This document shows, piece after piece, positions 34,001 to 43,000 of a stretch of DNA of 64,000 bases. The position numbers were made by a program, and so were the translations under genes. The stretch covers positions 3,348,001 through 3,412,000 of the forward strand of contig CANJKZ010001109.1 of assembly GCA_947471745.1 (NCBI GenBank). Direction: 5' to 3'. Under the pieces are notes generated by a model. That model saw only the letters and a list, made by a program, of their open reading frames with translations, ran no database searches and was not told the origin of the DNA. Position 1 is the stretch's first letter; each line of letters begins with the position of its first letter. This DNA is from Closterium sp. Naga37s-1. Lineage: Eukaryota; Streptophyta; Zygnematophyceae; Desmidiales; Closteriaceae.

Positions 34001-37000
34001 ATGTGTACACACACACACAAAGGAATGACGAGCCCATGTTTAGGGAAATGAAGTCTAGGGAATGGATGGACCAGCCATACATCAAACACTGCAGACCCCA
34101 CCCACACATACCTTCTCTTGCTGGAAGAAGACTGTCAGGGCTGGCTGTAGCTCCAAAGCACGCGCTATCATCTCGTGGGTGGAACCCCACCGCGTGTCAC
34201 TATCTTGGACCAGCTTCAAAGGTTGCTGTCCCTGATTCAAGGCTTTCTGAATCTTGAAAAAGATTGCGGTGCGCTTAGGCGACCACCCGATAAAGGAGGC
34301 AATCTCGCGTAAGCGTACCAGTGGCACCTTCACCGCATCTACTCCTAAAGCCCGCTGCACAGCGAGGTTCAGGATGTGTGCGAGGCACCTGAAGGAGGGA
34401 AGAGTTCGGTTGAGTGGATTGTGACATTTCTGTGGATGCAAAAGCCCTACAGCAACCAAACCAGCCACTCTCTCCCAACCTGTACTCACCGAAAGTGCAT
34501 GGTGGCCGCGACAATTGGCTCTTCCCTCCCATAATGCCCTTGCCCAGCTAGAATGCGCAGCGCGGCAGTGTTGCTCTCTGCGTTGTCGGTGGTGACGCCG
34601 AAACAACGGTCCACCAATCCCCACTCGTGCAGCACATCTTCAAAGGCATCTGCAATGACCACAGCAGTGTGCTTCTCTCCCAGATCGACAAAGTCCAGTG
34701 TTGCAACACACAATTGCCAATCCTTGGAGATCCAATGTGCCGTGATCACCATGTACCCGCGACGATTCCCGCCCGACCATATGTCGAAGGTAAAGGAGAC
34801 ATACCCTCCGCCCCCATTTCGAAGGTCAGCTTTCGATGCATGAAACGGAAACACGCGCGAGGTTGTCGAGCAATCAGATCTGACACTGCTTTTCGAATTT
34901 CTGACACAGTAACCCTAATTTCAACTCGCGAAATTTGGTCGAATTTGGTGGAGGGAAAGTTGGGAGGCCTGCTGTGGGATTAGCGAACAAATTAAGCTCA
35001 ACGAAGCTGAATGCTGGCGAACACCTTGGGGAACAATTTTTTCAAATACAAACGCACATGCGAAACTAGTCGAGAGTTGACGAGATTTCAACAGTTTTCG
35101 CCTCCTTTATGGAATGCTCGTGTCACTGAGATTGGGCAAAGGTTTCGCCTATTTTTCGCTACATGTTACTCGTCCCAGTGTCGCTGAGATTGGCCTCTAC
35201 TGTTTTGTTAACCGTGCATCTCCCTCCCCGATGAGATGTGCATTCCCGATCTAGGGATGATTAGTATCCCGTTCCAGGAATTTGTTACCACTAGCAAAAC
35301 GCGATTCACGGACAGGAACGAACGTATCAGTTACATTCAAGCTCTCGGACCCCCGACTTTTCGCTCGCATAGGAACGTCGAGCCATTCAAAGGCTCGCGA
35401 CGAGCCAAATTGACCCGCGAGCCATCCCTGACTCGCCAAAATTGCTTCGTCGAGCCGAGCGGCTCGGCCGGCTCGGCGAGCCATGCTCGACTCGGCTCGA
35501 TCCGAGACAGAGGGCCAAAAAAAAAGGCTCGGCTCGGGGGTAACCCGAGCCGAGCCTGTCGAGCCGAGTCAAGGCTCGTCGATATGCTCATGTCTAGCCT
35601 CTGCCATCAACCCCAGCACACTCCCAGCCGGTATAACGGCTAGACCAGAGGCCATATGCATGCTGGGGAGCCCCATCGGCCCTCCAACAGGCTGCGCATG
35701 CTGGCGAGGGAACGGCTCGCCGACATGGCGGAACTACTACCACTCTTGGTCCACATGGACCCCCAGCTCTGCCTCCCCCTCCTCACCCGATACGACAGTC
35801 GGCGAGCCTCATTCCTCGCCTGACCAGCCCCCCGGAGGTGCCACCGATGGAGGAGTGGCCTGCATGGAAAGAAGGGCTTCTACACGCACCATCCACGTGC
35901 ACTGCACAGCCAAACAGGCCCGCATCTGGCGTCATGCTGCGCTACCCATGATGACTCTTGGGCTGAGCCTAACCGACCCGGCAGTGGGAGGGAGCTATGC
36001 TTACCGTGTTTCCATAATCTCCACCGTCCCCCGGACACTCGCCTCATGGACCCGGACCCCCGCTCCAACACGGCCCTCCCTTCGCGCCTCGCGTTAGCGG
36101 AGGCAACGCTACCTCCTGAGGTGGCACCGGCCCTAGAAGCAGGGTACCGGGAACCCAACAGCCCAAAGCTGCAACAGGCGCTCTCACTGGCGATTCAAGC
36201 GGCCCGCTACATCCAGTGCTTGCAGTCGCTGCTCGGGCCCGGGGCTGGGGACTGGCTGGTGGCAGTACACGACTGGCAAGACTGGCTTAGTGAGCTCCCA
36301 GAAACTGCATGGGAGCTGCTGGATTCTCAGGGACAGACACCATCAGGTCACACACTGCAACAGTGTTTGACATTTAGCGAGTCGCAGCCTCACAAGGCAT
36401 GGACGTCAACCCCAATGCGGGGCAAACATAGTGGCTGATCTCCTCTCGGGCTACAGGGGGGGGAAGTGGCTGCTGGCCGTCCCCCTCTTTTTATCGCTGC
36501 GCCTCAGCCCCGCCCACTTCACCATGGCACTACGATTCTGACTCAGACTACCGTTTTCTGCTCCGAGCAAGCGTGAATGCAGTGACAAGGTCTACATACT
36601 GGACCCGCGACGCGACTACCTAACGACCTTCTTCACTGTGGCACCAGCTCTGGACGAACCAACAAGCACATTGCACTGCGCAACGAAAGCATACGCATGG
36701 TGCAGGATGCCGGTTTCATTGTTGGCAAGGAATCGACGGCCTTTTGCCCCGGTCGATGACAAGACCGCGGACCTCGCCATACGGGACCACACGGCGGGGG
36801 CAGTGTGGGTTTGTGACGTGACTGTCACTGATCCCATAAGCACCCGCGACCCGCAAGCACGGAAAGGGAGGGGATGGGCTGCCAGAGATGTGCGCTGAGA
36901 AGTCCGACCAGTACCGCAACAGGGCAGAGTAAGTCAGCTTTTTCCTCCTGGCGGTCAAGACACAAGACCTACGGGTGCCCTTGCGGGGAGCTTCCTGCGT

Positions 37001-40000
37001 TCCTCAAGTTACTGGCAGACACTGCAGCGAGATGCCTTTTCAATGCCGATCCCTCCACTTAACAGGCCCACAGTTTCCTACACCAGTTATGCCAGCACTG
37101 GTCTGTCGCGTGGTCAGTGTCCTCACTGACTTTAACTTTGCGGTGCAGGTTGAGAATCAACCAGTCGGTAGACCAAATGAGGCATTGAGCCCACGGGATT
37201 ATTTCTCGGTGCTAGACAGAGCCGGTGGCCAAACTGCAATAGGACGGGCTTACATTACACTCACCCAGTTGGCTTCTTACGTTGTAGTTGCTTGTTTGAG
37301 ATGTACCATTATTTCTATCTAATAACGAAGGATCGTGTTAGAGAGAGAGGGTAGCATGAGGGTTTACAGAGGAAGAAGAGGATACAGGAGATTGTGGGGT
37401 GGGGGTTGGAGGCGCGATGCGTACATGCTTTGAATGTTGGTGGTGAAGACACGGGGGATGGAACCTGACAGATAATTCCATGAGAGGTCTCTGCAGTGGG
37501 AGGGTGGCAGAAAGAGCAGCTCTGCAGTCCATGACCAAGGGGGTGATACGGGGGTGACCAACGAGATGGTGAGAGACTAAGTTGGAAATTTGTTTGCGTT
37601 TTGAGTCTATACGCCTTAAACAAATGACTGCTGCGTTTTTGGTGTAGGAACGCAGAAAAACGCTAAGGCAGTCCGAAAAAAAAAATTTCAGAAGCTGGGT
37701 TTGAGCTCTCGACATGGCAAACTAAAATTCGGCCTTCGCACGTCCCAATCTCAACTTCGAAATTGATTTTCGAAGCAGATCTACAACAACCCCTCCTGTT
37801 TACCGTTGCGCAACCCACTCCACCCCATTCAATCCCAATTCCTTCCAACACAATGTCGACTGGAAGAGTTGGATTCAACCAGCCTCACCTCTACTAGAAG
37901 AAATGCAGCTCATTTCTCCATTCGATGTTCACCTTCGGATTTTTTTACGTAGTTCCAACCGACCTCGTTCTTATCGACCCCCCTCTTAACCTAACATACT
38001 GCCCAGCGAGAAATTTGTGTGCCCGGGCCTGCGTATTCACTGCGTACCGGACCCCTCCCAAGAGGCATTCGGCGTTTATACGCGAGCGGATAAACGCTAG
38101 CGTATGAAACGCGAAACACATATACTCCAACTAAGGTGAGAGAGCGGCGGTCGGGCGGAGCGAAGCGACGTGCATGCTGGGAAGTTACATTGCAGTGAGG
38201 GCTGTTAGGGCAGATAGGGTGGCAGGAATGGTGCCTTGGAGATGGTTGAAACTCAAAGCCCTGAAACAAGAAGAAGGTGGAGCTCCCAATTACAAACGCA
38301 GGTAATTGCTAGGGCTGACAAGATACGCATTCAGTGGGTTGCAGCTTAACGGATTGGTAACAGCACCACGGAAGGATGACAGCATGGGGGCGTGGCAGGG
38401 TGGCAGCAAGGGGCTCGGCAGCACGGCACAGCGGGCAGCCGCTCACAGGTATTGCAGGTTGAGGAGAGAGGAGAAGCTCTTAGGCACGTATCCGTCCAGG
38501 TTGTTGCCAGAGAGGGATCTGCCGTGGTTGCGTGCCACCAGGCACGAGATGCAGGGCACGAGGATAACACATGAGGGAGGGACTTGCTTGAAGAAGTTGT
38601 TTGAGACGTCTCAAAACACTTGCGCAGGAGTGGCAGGAACGTGCTGTCCAGCGCAGCACACCCCCAGCTATATCGGCGGTGTTACTTTTGAGAATTCTCA
38701 AAAGTAACACCAATATAGCCTGCCTGGTGGCCAATCCGACTACCAGGCAGCAGCTGCAGCAATGGGCCTAGCCATTCTCACACTCATACACGAACTGCTT
38801 GGCTCCTTGGTTTCATGTATTGTCGCTGCAGGTTGTGAACTTTGCGCGCTGCACTCACAGGCTGGTGAGCGCTGTGAGGTGTGAGATGTCATCCGACAAC
38901 AACCCCTGCCGCCGCGGCTCGTCCGCGTTCACGTTGCTGCATGCAAGGGCAGGGGGAGAAGGGCAGGGGAGAAGGACAGGGGAGAAGGGCAGGGGGGCAA
39001 GGGCAGTGGGACAATGACAGGGGGACAATGACAGGGGGACATGGGCAGGGGGACATCAACATTGAGATTGAGGGCTAACATTAACAAAGGGCAGCAGAAG
39101 GGCAGGGGGACAAGGGCAGGATGACAAGGGCAGGGGGACAAGGGCAGGGGGGCAAGGATAGAGGGACAAGGGCAGAGGGACGAGGGCACGCCCGTGAGAC
39201 TTTCCAGACTCAGACAAGGCAAGGCCACGGCTATGACATGCATTGTTAGGGTGCATCATAAACTCAGCAGCAAGGGCGGTAGGTGTGTGTCAATGGCAAT
39301 GGCTCACAGATATTGAAGAATGGAGAGGTGAGTCACCCAAGCAGGGAACTCCAAGGCCCGAAGATATGACAAATCACTGCAGGGGAGAATGCAACGGGAC
39401 GGCACAAGGATAAGGGCATAGCAGAGGGCTGGTCTTGTGCCAGTTGAGCAGTCAGTGAAAACCTGCTCGTGCACATGAACAAGCGTGTTCCATCTGATCT
39501 ACTCTTACACCCGTGTGCAGCTCACAGTGCAGTGAGGGCCGTGAGGTATCGGATCTCCCTGGGTATCTCCCCCGTGGCATTGGTGAGCGATTTGAGTGTC
39601 CTGCGCACATGCATACACATGGAGAAAAGTAAACGCTATTGAAGACTGAATGAGAGGCGGCCACAAAGTCAGTTCACACACTGACTGATATGAACTACAC
39701 GAGTTGACGCATCAAGGCAGCAGCGGCTCCTGACACACTAAAATCGAGCTTACAGGCTTTGAAGATTCTCGAGGTGAGAGACAACGTGCAGAGAGGACAA
39801 GCTCCCTGTGAACTCCGCCAAGCCAAAAAGATTCCTGGTGGGTGGTGGTGGGGGGTTTGTGGGACGTGCGAGAAGCCATGGCATGGGGTGGGCGGAGGGT
39901 GGGGACAGGACGGGCTTGTGCACAACTTGCTGGAGCGATGGGGCGTGGCGTGCAGCAATGAGGGCAGCATGGCTTAGAGACGAAATGGAGTGCCAACTGC

Positions 40001-43000
40001 ATGCCGAGTGGCACATGAATCAGGGTGTGTGAAGTGTGTGTGAAGTGTGAGCAGGGCATGACAGTGTGTAGGGCGTACAGCGATTGCAGGTTGGAGAGGG
40101 AGGAGAGCCACACCAGTCCCTCGTAGGTGCCGGTCAGCTGGCTGCCATCTGCTCCAATGGCTCTGAGGACATGCCGCACATGCAGTCAGCCATGCCGCAC
40201 ATGCAGAGGATAGAAGAGACATCAACTTCTTGAGAAAGGAGAAAGCAAGAGCTATAATAATCGGATAGAAGCAGCGCAGTGGGTCAAGGGCAGGGGGGCA
40301 GAGGGAAGGAGATAGGGGCAGGGGAACAAGGGCAGGGCAACAAGGGCAGAGGGACAAGGGCAGAGGGACAAGGGCACGCCCACGAGACTTTCCAGACTCA
40401 GACGAGGCGAGGCCACCGTGACATGCATGGTTCCGGTGCGTCGTGTGTACAGGAGAGTGAGCTTGGAGTGCGGAAGAGGGCGGGGCACGTACAGGAGAGT
40501 GAGCTTGGAGTGCGGATGAGGGCGGGGCACATACAGGAGAGTGAGCTTGGAGAGACTTGCGAGGGATGGGATGGGCCCCACCAGCTGCTCGTTTGTCAGA
40601 TCCCTGGGGACGTGGGGAGGCAGGAGGGAGGCGGAATGAGGCGTGTAGATCGATGCCTTGGTGCAGATCAAATCCCAGCTGCTGCACCAACTGCTGCAGA
40701 GTTGAAGAGTGCAAAGGCAGCGAGTGGGGGAAGTCGGGTATGGCTTATCAAGCGAGTGGGGGGCGAGATGGGGGGGATCTCTGCATAGAAATAGCCGGTT
40801 TGAAACTTCCTGGTGAGGCGGGGCATGGACGAGCAAGCACGGCGACCGAGGGCAAGAATTGGAGGGACTATGATGGATGGTGAAAGAGTGATGGCATGGT
40901 GCACGCAATGCAGTGTGGATGGAGTGGTGGGGAGGGAGACTGGGGACGGACAGGTACTGCAGAGCGGCGAGGTTGGTGATGGAGGCAGGTATGGTGGCGC
41001 TGCCCTCCACCGCCACGGCCTTTGAATCCCTGCCACCCACCACACGCACGCAACCACGCCATGCTCCCATCCCTCCCCACCCGACCCCTTTACTCACACC
41101 ACCCCACTACCCATCCCCTCCCACACCCCGCCTCCACCACTTTTCCCCTACTATTCCTCTCCCATGCCCCTTACCCCATCCATCAATCTCGACCGCCTCC
41201 TCCCAGCTCTCGCCCCCACCACTCACCCACCACTCACTCACGTCCAGCCCATTCAGAACAAAAGCAGGTGATGCACAGCAATGAGTGTAGTACATGGGCT
41301 GCGGAGAATTCCAGACCAAGGGAGAGCTGAGGCGCGTGAAACGCATGATAACAATGAGGCGCGCGTGTTGGAGATATTGCAACCCAACTGGGGTGTGTTT
41401 GTTGTGTCAGGCTGGGGTGCACATGTCTGAACTCCCCCTACGGTCCGCAGTCCTCGACACGAGGGGCGGGTTCTTTCTTCGGCACGTCGATACCATGTGC
41501 CGCGAATGCGCACTTCCAGCCGTTTCGCAGCCTCCTGCACGGACATTCCCTGCTGCGAACATTCCCTGCTGCGAACATTCCCTGCTGCGAACATTCCCTG
41601 CTGCGAACATTCCCTGCTGCGAACATTCCCTGCTGCGAACATTCCCTGCTGCGGACATTCCCTGCTGCGAACATTCCCTGCTGCGAACATTCCCTGCTGC
41701 GAACATTCCCTGCTGCGGACATTCCCTGCTGCGAACATTCCCTGCTGCGAACATTCCCTGCTGCGAACATTCCCTGCTGCTAACATTCCCTGCTGCGAAC
41801 ATTCCCTGCTGCGAACATTCCCTGCTGCGAACATTCCCTGCTGCGAACATTCCCTGCTGCGGACATTCCCTGCTGCAAACATTCCCTGCTGTGAACATTC
41901 CCTGCTGCGAACATTCCCTGCTGCTAACATTCCCTGCTGCGAACATTCCCTGCTGCGAACATTCCCTGCTGCGAACATTCCCTGCTGCGAACATTCCCTG
42001 CTGCGGACATTCCCTGCTGCGAACATTCCCTGCTGCGAACATTCCCTGCTGCGAACATTCCCTGCTGCGGACATTCCCTGCTGCGAACATTCCCTGCTGC
42101 GAACATTCCCTGCTGCGAACATTCCCTGCTGCTAACATTCCCTGCTGCGAACATTCCCTGCTGCGAACATTCCCTGCTGCGAACATTCCCTTGCACATTC
42201 ATTGCTGCAGGAACCATTTCCTCCACGTGCACGCAACTCTCGCGTTTGCGGGCAACTCAGTCCACACGCCCAGGCGCGTGCAGGTCTGAACGTCAAGTGG
42301 TGAACAGTGAGCGTAACGCCTGTGGGGCGTAATGGTTGAGGGGCAATATCACCCTCGTTTTGACCCAGTAGCTAACGTAACGAGGCATTATTAGTGAAGG
42401 TGGTCATGTGGGGCAATGGTGGGAGCAATGGGGGCAGTAGGGGGCAATGGCACTCACAATGCGATGACCAGTCCGTTAGGACTGCATGTCACGCCCGGCC
42501 ACGCAGAGCACGCAGTGGTGCCGTTGCTGTTGCCCGCCCACGCGCCCCACGTCGCCTGCACCTTCACAATCTCGTTGACTGCGCGCATGTGCAGCGAGCG
42601 CCCGAACGAAGGAGGGGAAGGGGGTGAAATTAGATGAGCGTCTCAGCGGTTGGGCCGGACCAGCGTCCTGCCAGCACTGAGGACGTAAAAACGCGATGGT
42701 TCGAGATGCAGAAGAAGCCGCTAGGACTAGAGCCCCGGCTCAAGTGAACGAAGCTACGGCTCGCAGGCACAGGCCGCGGCTCAGGCTCAGGCACATCATG
42801 CTCAGGCACAGGCTCAGGCACAGGCTGCAGCTCAGGCAACGTTATCATCTGCGCAAATTGCGTTACAGCAGTCCACTTCCAGCGACGGCTGGAGTCCTGG
42901 CGGAGGGCAGCGAGCTCACGTTGCGACGCCTCCAAAGCCACGGGCCTTGCGGCCGCGGCGGTGGCGGCGTCGAGCTTGAGGAGCGAGCGCTGGGCGCGGA

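Noticed and set aside
41253..42289. Long frames with CCEHSLLRTFPAAN-type repeats
   Set aside because: They are a translation of the 16-bp minisatellite, with a 16-residue period caused by frame cycling. They lie in RLK intron 2.
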